Shown: one piece after another, positions 33,119 to 44,633 of the stretch | Layout: every line of letters begins with the position of its first letter | Numbering within the stretch: position 1 is the first letter of the stretch | Source of the DNA: Chrysopilus asiliformis | Taxonomy: Eukaryota; Arthropoda; Insecta; Diptera; Rhagionidae | Direction: 5' to 3' | Length of the DNA: 64,000 nt | Assembly (NCBI GenBank): GCA_964034945.1 | Contig: OZ035962.1 | Location: 70,198,274 to 70,262,273 of the forward strand | Position numbers and translations under genes: made by a program | Notes under the pieces: model-generated | What the model saw: the letters and a program-made list of their open reading frames with translations, nothing else | Database searches by the model: none | What the model was told of the DNA's origin: nothing

Positions 33119-34341
33119 GCTTAAGAGTTTATTATTTTAAAGTTCCAAAACTTAAAAACTGTTCTGTAATGTGAATAAGAAAACTTTTTCTTATATGCTC
33201 AATTTATGTTTTCAAAAGATTCTTTCTTTACTGCAATTATAACTACGCAAAACCACTTTTAAGCTACAATCGTAAACAGCCTAGCATTTAAAATAAAATC
33301 AAATTTGGTGGCAAAAATACCTTAGAATGTCAAATTCAAAGTTTCTGGCCACGTGACAAGAAGAGAAGATATTAAACTTTCATTTAATTTCTGAATTAAA
33401 TTTATTATCTCACATTTACTGTAAAATTTATGATTTCGATTTTCTTATCTTCTCTAACCTAATATCAGTTTGAGAAAGGAACTCTGTTTTGAGTGGGTTA
33501 TCTATTCTGATGAAACGCTCAAAATAAATTTTTTCACCTCTGAGATGCAGAATTTTTTCTATTTTTCCACCGAACTAGATTGGATTTACTGAAAATAATA
33601 AAAAAAACACTTCCTACATAAATATCACACTTTTATAACATATGATTTTAATAAAAGATTTGAGTATTCATCAAATGACGAAAGGTGCTCGACCTATGGT
33701 TCTCTTTATTTCCCACTTTTTCCGATAAGAATTCTCATATATATATTTGCTTTGTTGAGATGAACAATGCAAAATTTTCCATGACATCTTCACTATATAA
33801 TATTTACACGATTTTTTGATTACGGGCGCCTGTTTGAGAATCCAATATTTAAGAAACTTATGTGTATTCACTGTTTGTGGTGCAATTGCAGAATATGTAT
33901 TTAGTATTGAACCATGATTATATTATTTATACCCAATGCAGTTACTTAGAGCGATATTTTTAGAAGTTGATAAAATTATTCGAAAATTTGGCATTCATCC
34001 AATTCAAAACTGGAAGTGGCATTCTTCCTACGCTCGCGGTTATACGAAAGCTTATTCAGGGAAATCAAGACTTCCGGAGAGCCTACATTCTTTTCGACAT
34101 ATAAAAAATGTGATATTTGCCAACATGTCGAGTTGTTGAATAAAAACTATTGAATTCCATGATAAAATTTCCACTTGAACATCGGTAAATATTGTTATAA
34201 ATGACGTTTACTGTATGATTTTCAATTATATCTTCCCTGGTCGCATTTTACGGATTTCAATCCATTCCTCCCAGTAAAAATCAAAAAAACTGTATTTTCA
34301 TCTGAATATTGTTTATTTATAACAATCATAAGACTCAACAG
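33119..34341. other. Putative intron sequence, nothing recognised
   Basis: AT-rich, with no supported exon or bounded repeat. Confidence 0.45.
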
Positions 34342-34575
34342 ACAACTGGTGGGCTGGTTGGTCATGTCACTCGAATGAGTGAAAGTAACCCGGCTCGGAA
34401 AGTTTTCTGCGGTAAGTTATTAACAAGGCGACGAGGAAGATCCAACCTCAGATCGCAACACGGCGTTGACCAGGACGCAAAGAGAATTGGGATGCAAAAA
34501 TGGAGGACATCGGCACGTGACCGGGACCTCTGGCGAGAGACATTGTGGCAGGCCAAGACCGGAAACTGGTTGTAG
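34342..34575 (+). pseudogene. 5'-truncated LINE ORF2 tail
   Basis: A short frame reads GLVGHVTRM, then a basic GRSN block, then RIGMQKWRTSARDRDLW and AKTGNWL. This GHV-RM / W---A-DRD-W arrangement is the C-terminal tail found in many insect LINE ORF2 proteins. It begins abruptly with no RT domain upstream, as expected for a 5'-truncated insertion, and is followed by a short GA-rich tract (34582-34600). It has no host function that I can support. Confidence 0.6.
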
Positions 34576-34976
34576 TGCCGAGAAAGAGAGAGAGAGAGAC
34601 AAAGAAATTATAAGTTTGTATACCTAAACTTGTTAGGCTCGTTTATAACAAAACTTGTTACAACCTGTTTCGATTTGTGAACGCTCTTCAGGAACGGATT
34701 AAATTCACGAACCGAGGTTCCACTGTTTTAAGAAATTTAGTCAGTAATTTTGAATGATTTTTGCTTATGTTATTTTATATTACATAAAAACTTAATCGAA
34801 AAAAATCAACATAATAATATTGTCTTCTCTCGACACTAATTTTTTTTTTGTCAAAAATATCAGATTTCTTAAGGCGAACAGAAGTCTAGCAATTGTTCTG
34901 AAGAGGCCAACTAAACTTTGGCTGAAACTTGACTGATGCCTTCTAAACAATTTTTATATTTCTCCTTTGAATTGAC
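34576..34976. other. Putative intron sequence, nothing recognised
   Basis: A GA-rich microsatellite follows the LINE remnant. Otherwise the sequence is featureless. Confidence 0.4.
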
Positions 34977-35046
34977 TCCAATTTTTTTCAATACCACCGA
35001 ATTTTTTAATTCCGTGAGAAATTCGGTGGTATTGAAAAAAATTGGA
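34977..35046. repeat. Perfect 28-bp-arm hairpin
   Basis: Arms 34977-35004 and 35019-35046 are exact complements with a 14-nt loop. This has the geometry of a pre-miRNA or a minimal foldback element. No flanking TSD was recognised, so I cannot decide between the two. Confidence 0.8.
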
Positions 35047-35599
35047 ATCAAAAGACGCAAATATTATTCAAAACTACTGACCAGCAAATCCGAATTTTCG
35101 AAATATATTTTATTAAGTTTAAAGATCGGAAATGGTGCACTATTTTCGCTCTTTAAACTAAAGATTAAACCGCATACAGACCGAGTGCATCTGTATAGCA
35201 TTTAATCTCGAATAGGGGCAGAGATGCAAGCCGGTTTTTTAAACCGAATCAAAATCCAATGAACCATTGAAAATTGAGTGAACCAAAACAAAACCATAAA
35301 TCGAACCACTCTGAAAAAAAGATGCCTGAACCGAACTAACACCGTTTGGTTTTTAAAAAAGATGATTGAACCGAAACAAAAACCAGAAATTTTTAATAAG
35401 AACTTTTTGATCTTAAAAATTTAAATCTGAATTGAATGAAACCGGTTCAAATTTGAATGTTAGCCATATCGGTGGGTTAGATGTTATTTTATTACAAATA
35501 AACGAATTGAAATTTTTATCCTCTATAGCCGGTTAATTTGTAACCGATATTGTTATCTTAATTTCCTTGAAATTTGGTATGCTTTTGAATCAATTGATA
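35047..35599. other. Putative intron sequence with AACCGAA-word run
   Basis: About 35230-35460 is rich in GAACCGAA/AAACCGAA words (TTTAAACCGAATC, ACCATTGAAA, GAACCGAACTAAC). This is probably a degenerate word-array repeat whose ends I cannot define. Confidence 0.4.
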
Positions 35600-36163
35600 A
35601 AAGAAGGAATTGTTCTTTAATTTCTTCAATTAAAAACATAACAAAAGCTATAATTGCCAATCTGGCAATCATTGGAGACCCGTATGGTGATATTCGTATC
35701 AAAATTCGAACAGTTGTACCAAAATTCCAATTTGAAGTCAAACTTTCCTATAAGATTTTTTAAAATTTATTCCAATCGGATTTTGATGTATGGGAGTTTT
35801 ATGTAGAATCATATCCTAAATAACTTTTGTTCTTGCACTTTTTTGATCAGATGTACCGTTTTTGAGATATTTGCATAAAACGTTTTCGTTCGTGGTCCAT
35901 TTTTGCCCATGAACGAACTTAGCCTCGCATTTTACGAAAAACAGATCTGCGCAAAATTTCAAAACTCTAGCTCAATCCGTGCGCCCGCAATCCGCGCCAC
36001 AGACGGACGGACAGACAGACGGACGGACATGCAAAAATCAATTTTTTTAGTCATTCTAAACTCACTGGTGTAATTCATTTTTGTGTGTGATAACGGGATC
36101 TTGGCGTTACAAACGGTAAGGCAAAGTTAATATACCCTTTGGTTTCACCATACGGGTATAAAA
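35600..36163 (-). repeat. ATACCCGTATGGTGA dispersed repeat, copy 3
   Basis: It is the reverse-complement counterpart of 14981-15512. It starts near the TCTGGCAATCATTGGAGACC block and ends CACCATACGGGTAT at 36163. It includes the ACGGACGGACAGACAGACGG stretch. It is the longest of the three copies. Confidence 0.75.
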
Positions 36164-37559
36164 ACTGATTTATTTGTTAGAAAAAAATTCATTATATTTG
36201 AGTTAGAGGAAAAATTTATAGAAACCAAGAATAAAACTTTCACTTGAACAAATGTTCGCGTATTCAAGACTGTCTTCCTTATTGTTTAAACTTGAAAAAA
36301 TTTTTAATCGGAGATCACGAAAAAACCTTACACACGGTTTTATTTGAATATTTACAAGTATGTACAAATAGTACAATTATTTATGGATGTAACAGACAAT
36401 GAAAATATTTATGTGAATGTTTTGAACCCATACCTTGAAAATTATCTTGATGTTCAACGCAATTTCATCGAAAATTAAATAAAGTTTGAAAAGTATCATT
36501 CGAAGACGAAAAGTTGTTCAAAGTTTTTCCGTAGGCCAAATAATGAAATTTCGAGTACATTTGAACGTTTGAATAGTAGAATCATCAATGCTGTGCTAGA
36601 CATATTCCGTTCATTATTTCGTCCACATCTGCTGAAAGAGGAAATTGTATAACAAGTCATTAACGTGAAATTAAACGTGAACTTGGCGATTAATCAAATT
36701 ATACGCAGTATTATTTCTATTTAGCTCTAATTTAGTCGGCACTGTCCGATCTGAAATTGTCAGGAAGAAAATTCTTAGCGCATGGAAATTGAATTACATT
36801 GCGTTTGAATTCATTTTCCATAAATTAGAAGAATTTTACGAATTACTCAAATGAAAGATTCAGTGAAAACATTGATATAAATGCTATAAATTAAATATAC
36901 AAAATTTGCTAAATGACAAATTTACCTTTATATTTCGATTAATTTAGTTAAAAATGGTAATTTAAAATAGTAAAATAGAAACTCAATTCCATATCATGTA
37001 CGTTATGCACAATGATTAATTAAACCTCAAGCATCCGCCATATACTGCTGAATGGGATTGCAATAAAAACGTTTTGAAAAATACACAACAACTCTTATTG
37101 TTGTAATTAAGGTAAATAACTAAATTGAGCATTACTCAACTTTATAAAAATGTTCATATTCATTGTAGTTAATTGTATTTCCTTCCTTTGTTAGAATATT
37201 TCTCTGTATTAAAGACGTCAGTATTAGTCAAAACCAAAATTTAAACATTTAATAATTCATTATCATTACATGATATATTCCGAGATATATACAGATTTCG
37301 GTTTCAACGAGTTTTAAAACATAGTCATTTAAAAGAAGGGTGACCATTCGTCTTCGAATAGGATAGTCCCCGATTTAGGCATGATGTCCCGGAGGTCCGG
37401 TGATGATTTGCCAGGCCCTGCTATTCGGACGATTTGTTGAGCACTTTCGATTAATTTTGACATAAAATATTAGAAAGCTACAATTGCGGGAGGCCGGGGG
37501 CCAATCGTCAAATACTCTATATGATGGCAGACAAAATGTTTATTAAAAAAACATTTGTA
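36164..37559. other. Putative intron sequence, nothing recognised
   Basis: AT-rich, with no supported feature. Confidence 0.45.
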
Positions 37560-37935
37560 TAGGAGAGAGGGAAGGAGTTTTCCAATTAGATTTTTATGTA
37601 TGGAGCGGTTATGTAAAATCATTTTCTGAACACTATAAATTTGTTGATACGATACACAGTTTTCGAGAAAACAGAAGAAAAGTATTCTATTTGTATGGGA
37701 GAGGAAAGAAACAGTAATCCAATTGAATTTCGATGTATGGATGAGTTATTGCAAGAAACTGTTTCGTTTGTACGGAGGAGAGGGCAAGGAATAGTCGAAT
37801 TTTGCCTGTTCAAGAACAACTTAGCCTAGCTATTTACGAGAAACGTAACTATACAAAATTTCAAGCCTCTACCTCAATTCTTTCGAAAGTTATGGTGTTC
37901 ACGGACAAACGGACGGAAATCGGAGGGTCTAGTTT
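37560..37935 (+). repeat. Dispersed repeat with GACNGAC tail, copy 2
   Basis: The right half (37766-37930) matches 2440-2612. The left half carries two further diverged GGAGAGRGNAAGGA-AATTNNAATT blocks (about 37562 and 37688), so the unit seems internally duplicated. Confidence 0.6.
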
Positions 37936-37985
37936 GTTCAAAAAAAAATTCGTTTGGGATGGCTAAGCAAATGTTATAAGAAATC

Positions 37986-38268
37986 AGCTCTATTAAGCTG
38001 GAACACAAAAGTAGGACACAAGAAAATTTTCTTCCACAAGTTTTGCCGCTTTTTTACCGCTATTTACTGCTCAAAAAAAAATTTGCCGCTGCAGCCGTTT
38101 TCGAGAAATTTGCTGTGTTCCAGCTTCAACCTGAAGCAAAAAATTTCTCGAAAACGGCTGCAGCGGCAAATTTGTTTTTTTGAGCAGTAAATAGCGGTAA
38201 AAAAGCGGCAAAACTTGTGGAAGAAAATCTTCTTGTGTGCTTCTTTTGTGTTCCAGCGTAATAGAGCT
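37986..38268. mobile_element. MULE-like foldback element with 9-bp TSD
   Basis: It is an almost complete palindrome. The arms of about 125 bp start AGCTCTATTAAGCTGGAACA at 37986 and mirror to TAATAGAGCT at 38268 around a spacer of about 30 bp. The 9-bp TAAGAAATC is repeated exactly at 37977-37985 and 38269-38277. At 283 bp it is non-coding. TSD length suggests a Mutator-like origin. Confidence 0.9.
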
Positions 38269-38277
38269 TAAGAAATC

Positions 38278-40560
38278 CTAGAGGTTATGTGGTCAATCAC
38301 CAGTTTAAGGATCAAGTCGCCCAAAAAAAATAAAAAAAAATTCGCTTTTGTTTATTATAATCAAATATTGCTTTGTTCAACTCACACAAAATTCGCTTTT
38401 AAAAAAAGATTTGTTTGATTTCCAACAATTTAAAGATTTCTTACTGGTTTCATTAATTTAATATGTATTATTTGCTGTTTCGACATTATCGTAATTTAAG
38501 GTATTTTTGCTATCTAAAAAACAACGAGTGAAAATTCATATTTTTGTCATAAAAACATATTCAAGCGATTTTCCCTTTAATTAAAATTTATCACCTCAAT
38601 GCAAATTTCAGTGTTTTTTCTTCTACGAAATATCAAAATTATTACAAAAACCTGTTCGTGTGTTTACATAAAAAGCTGTAAAGCAACATATTTAAATCGC
38701 TATAAAGTGAAATCATGATAGTTGTAATTAGAGAGCAAAATAATACGTTAAACGGGGTTTGTTTACTATTTTCTTATACAGCAGAAAGAGAAAAAACAAA
38801 TTGCACATAAGTGTACATGTTACGAGTACGAACCTCATTATTATTTCATTCACTTTTTCTTAATGCAACTATTTATTAATGACAAAGTCCTATACAGACA
38901 AAGAAAAATCATAACCTGAATACAATATTACAGAAAGAAAATTTCTGAGACTTGACGGATTTTAGCACAGATATTCTAGGAGGCACTCCAAATTATCAAC
39001 TACCAATTTTTTTATAAATATCATATTTAATCCCAAAAAAAAAACAATTGAGATCTAAAATACGATTGTATGTCTATCTCAATTCTATGGTTGCAATTGA
39101 TAAGGCGCTGGATCCACATACATGTGGTTCACATTCAATTCTCCATAATGGACATAACCCAAATAGATACAATCTTTTCTAAATTGTTCAAAATATTGTC
39201 TCGTCATGTGTTAAATTGAGAAGAAAATCGCACATAGTTATATCAGACTAGGGTTGCGCCCTAGACCACTACGCGGCCCCTACCCTTTCCAAAGATCGAC
39301 CTTCGACCTCGAATCTTACCCAGCCTCCAATAGCGTGTTAATTTAGCTGGAAAAAATCGAAAAAAAATTCGAACAACAAAATTATTACACATAATAAATA
39401 ATAATATAATAAAAGTCTCGCCTCTGCTCCCTTTTCAATCCGACTCCAGTACCCTACGGCCCCCCTTCGAACAGTACCCCACAAAGTTACAGTACCCCAC
39501 GGTCCCCCTTCGAACGGGTCTGAATTTTCAAGGATGTTCAACTTGCAGCGAAATTGGTGGGGAAGATTTGAGTGGGCGAACATTTTCCTTGAAAGATGAA
39601 CTCTCTAATGGTTCAAACCGGATCTAAATCCATTTAGAATTGCAGGAGATATCAGGTGAGAGAGTTTACAGAGACTGGAGGGGGTAGATATTATTTGGCA
39701 AAAAATTTTCAGTGGGCTGACCTCTCTAATTCTGATATCCGGATCCGAATCCTTTTAGCGGTATGAGATATATCAGATGAGGTAAGAATAAAGAAAGAAA
39801 AACGAAAAAAAACAAACCCTATAACCATCTCAATGACACTCTGAACCTAACAATAGAGTTTCATTAAAATCGGGTCAGTAGTCTTTGAAAAATTCGCGTC
39901 ACAAAAAACCGACTTTCCTTATTAATATGATTATTTTAATAAATAATGCTTTTATATTTAGTAAAGTATGACATGTCTTAATTAGAAATTTTCGCATTTA
40001 GAGAAAAAAAATCTGTCATCATTTTATAAATAAAAAAAATACAAAACATTTTATCGGAAAAGAATCGATTCAGAATTGATTCTCCTTAAATTCATATGAA
40101 ATTTGTTATAAATATGGATAAATCCGATTCATGACGACAATTTCAGAAAACAAGTTTTACACTCATCAGAACGCCAAGCCAGAGCACTTTAAACAGCTGC
40201 TGTGTTAAACGACGCAATCGACATTGATGTAGCTTTTTTATAGTATAAAGGTCACAGCGATTAGCAAGCGGCTAGATTGTGGTTTGGAGTAAAAAAAAAT
40301 TACAGGTCACGAAATGACTCACTCACCTATGTTGGAACCATTTCTCGATGCTTTTTTGATCGGTTGCAAAATTTTTAACATGAAAACGATGTTTACCCCA
40401 TCACAATTTAATGACACAACGAAAGCTTTAAAACAATTTTATCTCTGTGACTGGCATTAAAATAATTGTTTGAATTTTTGTCTAATAATTCAGGAAGGCT
40501 ACGAACAATGTTTGAATAATTATAGTTAAAGTTTTGAATTTCTGAATAAAAATTAAGCTT
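38278..40560. other. Putative intron; small direct repeats
   Basis: A C-rich patch holds CAGTACCCNACGGNCCCCCT plus TCGAAC at 39447-39472 and again at 39490-39515. A weakly tRNA-like stretch lies at 39087-39145. Two loosely related blocks ending in GAGATAT.TCAG.TGAGG lie at about 39600-39665 and 39715-39785. No gene was recognised. Confidence 0.45.
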
Positions 40561-42312
40561 ATTGGTTCTAACAACTTTTGGTGTAAATCCGTTGACCGGA
40601 AGTAACCAAAATGGCGACTTTAAAAATCGTATTTTTTTTCATTAATCCTATGTATAATCAAACAGTAACATTTTCTACACTTTTGTCTCTTTTTACAACT
40701 CGATATCTCAAACCAGTATCAAGATATATCATTATAAAAAAAAAGATTTTTCCGATTTTTTCGAAAACCAACGAGTTTTTGGTGGTTCGTTCTATGAGAT
40801 GAATTGAAAAGAATAATGTTTGCCATAATTTTGTCTCTCACTGTTATCCGCTATCTTTTACCGTTCTTGATATATTTTTATTGAAATGTAAAAAATATAT
40901 TTTAGCGAATTGCTTGCAAACTAACGGTTTCCCGTTAAGATATTAAAATTCTTTACATTTTTGCCCTCCACCGTAAATGGATATCTTTTACCGTTATCGA
41001 GATATTTCAGATTTTGTAAAATTAAAATTGATTTTTATAAAAACTAGATTTTTATTCGTCGGGTTATAGTGTACTCGTAAATTGCGCAAGAACGTAGATT
41101 TTATATAAGAAAGTCATGTCCTGTTCACATCCGATATTTTCTTCCTGTTCACATCCGATATTCCGCCATAAGAAATTAAATATTTTCAATAATTTTTTTA
41201 TCGTTTTGACAATATCACAAATATGTATCTCACTGTTTCAACTACTAGCAAAATTTTCTCATATACGATTATATTGTTGTTCTTTGAATAGTGAAAAGGT
41301 TGTAAAAGTGTGGTGCCACAAATACCAAAAAACTCTTAACTAAATAATGGAAAAACGATTTTTATCTTTTATCATTTTGTGATAATTTTTTTTAATATGC
41401 GGTAATCGACAGCTTTGCACTTGGCGTCGAAAGTCACCAGTAGTTGATAAGCTTTCAAGTTTAGTGAAAGAACGTCTAATTGAACGTTGAGTTTACAATC
41501 AAAGTGTGATAAAAATCTGTAGTTTGGAAAATCGCAAAAATGTATCAAATTTGCTAAGAAAATTCAGATAAACTTTCCGCTAAAGTAGTCGGGTGTCTTT
41601 CTTATTGTTGCCTTTTAAGAAAAATCTCATTTGTTTGCTTCACGTGGCAAATAATTCTTTCTCAATGTCTGAATGTGTGTTCGTATAAATGATAGAATAA
41701 TATATTGTGTGGTTGGTATTTACACAAACTGCTTATCATATTCATAAAAACAGATAAGATTACAGTAGGGAAGGTTCCTTGAATAAAACTTTAATAATTA
41801 CTGCAAAAATTAGTAACACATGATTTCGTAACATCGATAATATACTTACAAATAACATAAAAACGCTTATAAATCAGAGTTATTATATTCTAATAAATGT
41901 ATTTAACAATAATGAAATGTGGCTGGCTTTTAGACAATTAAACTTTGTTTTTCTATTTCAAAATTGTATCTTTTATTTTTTGCTTTTTAAATAGCTAACA
42001 TGGTACAGCATTTATGTATTTTTTTCCATCTTTAAGAATTTTTTTATGAAAACTCATAAATTAATGAAGATATAATTTGTCACAGGTTGTACTTGTACTG
42101 TTGTTTGATATTGCGCGATAATAAAAAAGAATAAAGTCGAAAATCTTAACCAAAAATGCCTGATGTGAACAGCACATGACTTTCTTATACAAAATCTACG
42201 AATGATATTTTAGTTTGTAAAAAAAGTGATTTGTTTTTACAAAATCTAAAATATCTTGATAACAGTAAAATACATCGATTTACGGTAAAAGTCAAAAATG
42301 TAGAGAATCTTA

Positions 42313-43003
42313 TGCCCGGTTCCACAGTGCAAGGTTAAGCTTCTGTTCAGTTAAACTTGAGAATTAGTTTAAGCTTTAGCTCAAGCTACAACTGTTTCAC
42401 AGTCAAATTTTATGTATGGTTCAACAAAACCAAGTTCACTGAGTTTTGCAAGTCAGTGTCCCTCTCCTGTTACTCAAGTTTGTACTTGTAGTGAGTAATT
42501 TCGATATATATTTACAAACCTGGAGATTGAATCCGTACATGGCTACAGTCCATGACAGCAATCACTCTTGGGAATCGAGCAATACTATAATATTCTTTCA
42601 TCATTCCAATAATTAAAATTTCTTCTGCTATGAAATCTTCTTGGTCTTGCCACACGAGAAACAACACACAAATATTCTTCATCACTTTCGTCAATCATAT
42701 CACTAAAATCGCTATCCATTATAATTAGTTGAACATAATATCTAATTTAAAAAATCAAACAGTTTTGATGTATCAATCAAAATTAAAAACGACCGCTTTG
42801 ATTTCGGAAACGCGATAGGAAAAATGACATTTCTAACACTTAAGCTTGTGAGTTCAGATTTGAGCGTCAATATTTTACGGCTCAAATTGAACCGGCATTT
42901 GAACTCAGTTCAACACTTAAACCAGTACTGCGAAACAGTGAATACAGTTGAGCGAAAGCTTATCCTCAATCCGAAGCTTAAGCTCACACTGTGGAACCGG
43001 GCA
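42313..43003. mobile_element. Harbinger element, internally deleted, TTA TSD
   Basis: There are perfect 17-bp inverted ends, TGCCCGGTTCCACAGTG at 42313-42329 and its complement at 42987-43003. The target TTA is duplicated at 42310-42312 and 43004-43006. Subterminal TTAAGCTT/CTCAAG words are present. It carries a relic HARBI1-like transposase on the minus strand, which confirms the superfamily. Confidence 0.9.
42515..42720 (-). pseudogene. Harbinger (HARBI1-like) transposase remnant
   Basis: From an ATG at 42720 on the minus strand the frame reads an acidic start (MDSDFSDMIDESDEEY) and then ARPRRFHSRRNFNYWNDE, resembling the N-terminus of Harbinger transposases. In an overlapping frame there follows YYSIARFPRVIAVMDCSHVR, the block around the first catalytic Asp of the DDE nuclease (compare the FP-VIG-IDCTHV pattern of the family). 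The frame then ends at 42515-42512. Thus about 45 N-terminal residues are joined by a deletion and frame change to the first DDE motif. The other two catalytic residues are missing. It cannot encode an active enzyme, but it identifies the element. Confidence 0.8.
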
Positions 43004-43438
43004 TTATTGTCTTTAATTCTACCTTAAACTGTTTTTTTTTCTCTCGAAAAATCGTTAGTTTGCAAGCGCTTTTTTATAAATTTTAATGAAAATATTTCAA
43101 TAACGGTAAAAGATAGCGGATAACAGTAAAAGACCAAATTGTGGCAAACATTATTTTTTTCAATTCATCTCATATTTTGAATTATCAAAAACCCGTTATT
43201 TTTCGAGTAAATGTCAAAAATCCTATATTTTTTAAATAGCGGCATATCTCGATAACGGCTTGGGATAGCAGTTCTAGTGAAAGACAAAAATCAAGGAAAT
43301 TTTATTGTTTCCAATTTTTGCCATACATAAAACTGCTGAAAAACGCGTAGTTTTGGAGTAAACTAAATTGCGATTTCTAAAAAGGCGCCATTTTGCTTGC
43401 TTCCGGTTAACGGATTTCAACCAAAAGTTGATAGGACC

Positions 43439-44155
43439 CATTCCAGGACTAAATATGCCTGTAAAACTTCATGGCTCAGCTATATTAGTTTTCAGAAATC
43501 TTGTACACAGACTGACAGACAGAAAGACATTTTTGTAATAATGCTGCAATTCGGGAAATGTGTTTTAGGCAAAATGAAGAGGTCGAAATTTTTCATGAAT
43601 ACAATACTTTATTATACTACGTATAAAACAGTAAAAAGCCTAACTTGATTCGCGTTCAAAAGCTGTGACTCGAAAAATATTCGAGTAACTAATGGGATAT
43701 TCTCTTTTTTCTCTGAAGTCAAAAAACAGTTCCGTATTTGAGTGACAAAGGTGCTCTGTGTGCGTGCACTGAAGAACAGTTTTCGAGCAATTTTGTGATC
43801 TGCCAAATGTAGTCTCTTTTGAGGTTAAGGTTAACAAAGTATCGAATCAAAAATTCATTTTCATCTAGTGAAGAAGAATTTCATTTGGCCAAAAATGTAC
43901 TAGAGCAGTGTAAAATTAAGGGAAAATTATATAATTTGTTTTATGGTTCTTGTTCTTTGAGAAGTTCTCGACTCTCAAGCAGACGTGCGCAAGATCTGCT
44001 CAAAAATACCTAGCTCTAGTCTGCGACAGAACTTGCTCTTAATTACGAATTCGGCATAAATGAAATTTTAGTTCATCTTCAAATATAGAAGAGAATAAAA
44101 AAAATTATCACAAAACATGTATTGTCCTTACATGCCTAGAATTTTTCACTCTACC
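43439..44155. other. Putative intron sequence
   Basis: A GACTGACAGACAGAAAGAC tail lies at 43510, similar to the other dispersed repeats. No gene was recognised. Confidence 0.45.
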
Positions 44156-44176
44156 TGCACTCTAGAAAATTTTATT

Positions 44177-44236
44177 GTAATTTTACCCCTATTATCGTAG
44201 GAAACCATTTTCCTACGATAATAGGGGTAAAATTAC
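44177..44236. repeat. Perfect 28-bp-arm hairpin at the left end of element D
   Basis: The arm GTAATTTTACCCCTATTATC... is exactly mirrored after a 4-nt loop and ends AAAATTAC. Confidence 0.85.
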
Positions 44237-44506
44237 ACCGAGTCGTAATGGCTTAAAAGCTATGCATTTTTACTCATTTTGTGGCGTACAAAAGCCTCTT
44301 TTACGGGGGAACTTTAAGCTAAATAAGAAGTAAAAGTACAATACGGGTGTAATTTTACGACATGGATGTTTGTAATTTTCCTCCTATTTGGTAACAAAAC
44401 CGCGTCTTAAAGGTGTAATTTTACAACATTTTTTGTTTAAAATTACACCGAAAATGGTATTAGAATTTCTCGGCTTATACGGTCTGAAAAAAAAAATTAT
44501 TTTTGC

Positions 44507-44633
44507 GGATGTTTTCACATCCAAATTTCCCGGGCATGTCTGCCATGTGGCAGGCGCAACACAGGATTTTGGTAGAGTAAAACTCGATTCGAGTATTTAT
44601 ACTCCGATGCCACAAACCTTATGCGAATTATAA
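44507..44633 (+). other. Conserved hairpin core, copy in element D
   Basis: GGATGTTTTCACATCC (44507-44522) opens it and ATGCGAATTATA closes it. Between them are a local CTGCC/GGCAG stem, ACTCGATTCGAGT, and GAGTATTTATACTC. The long-range pairs TGTGGC/GCCACA and GCAT/ATGC correspond to TTGTAGC/GCTACAA and GCATG/CATGC in the copy at 25073-25212. Function unknown. Confidence 0.6.

Larger units (their letters stand above)
40564..43438. mobile_element. Long-inverted-repeat (foldback) element
   Basis: The left arm, about 40564-41130, and the right arm, about 42160-43438, are diverged inverted copies. Outer blocks are ACTTTTGGTGTAAATCCGTT versus the complement of AACGGATTTCAACCAAAAGT. Inner blocks are TATAAGAAAGTCATG versus CATGACTTTCTTATA. 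The word CCGTTATCNNGATAT repeats in both arms. The right arm contains the Harbinger insertion 42313-43003; without it both arms are about 570-590 bp. No transposase and no certain TSD were seen. Confidence 0.7.

Noticed and set aside
32824..33174. 116-codon open frame as a host gene
   Set aside because: Most of it lies inside a young MITE and runs through its right inverted arm. It is at best a transposon relic.
39087..39145. tRNA-like stretch (GGTTGCAATTGATAAGGCG...GGTTCACATTC)
   Set aside because: The B box is poor and the stems do not close. It may be a degraded SINE, but support is too thin for a feature.
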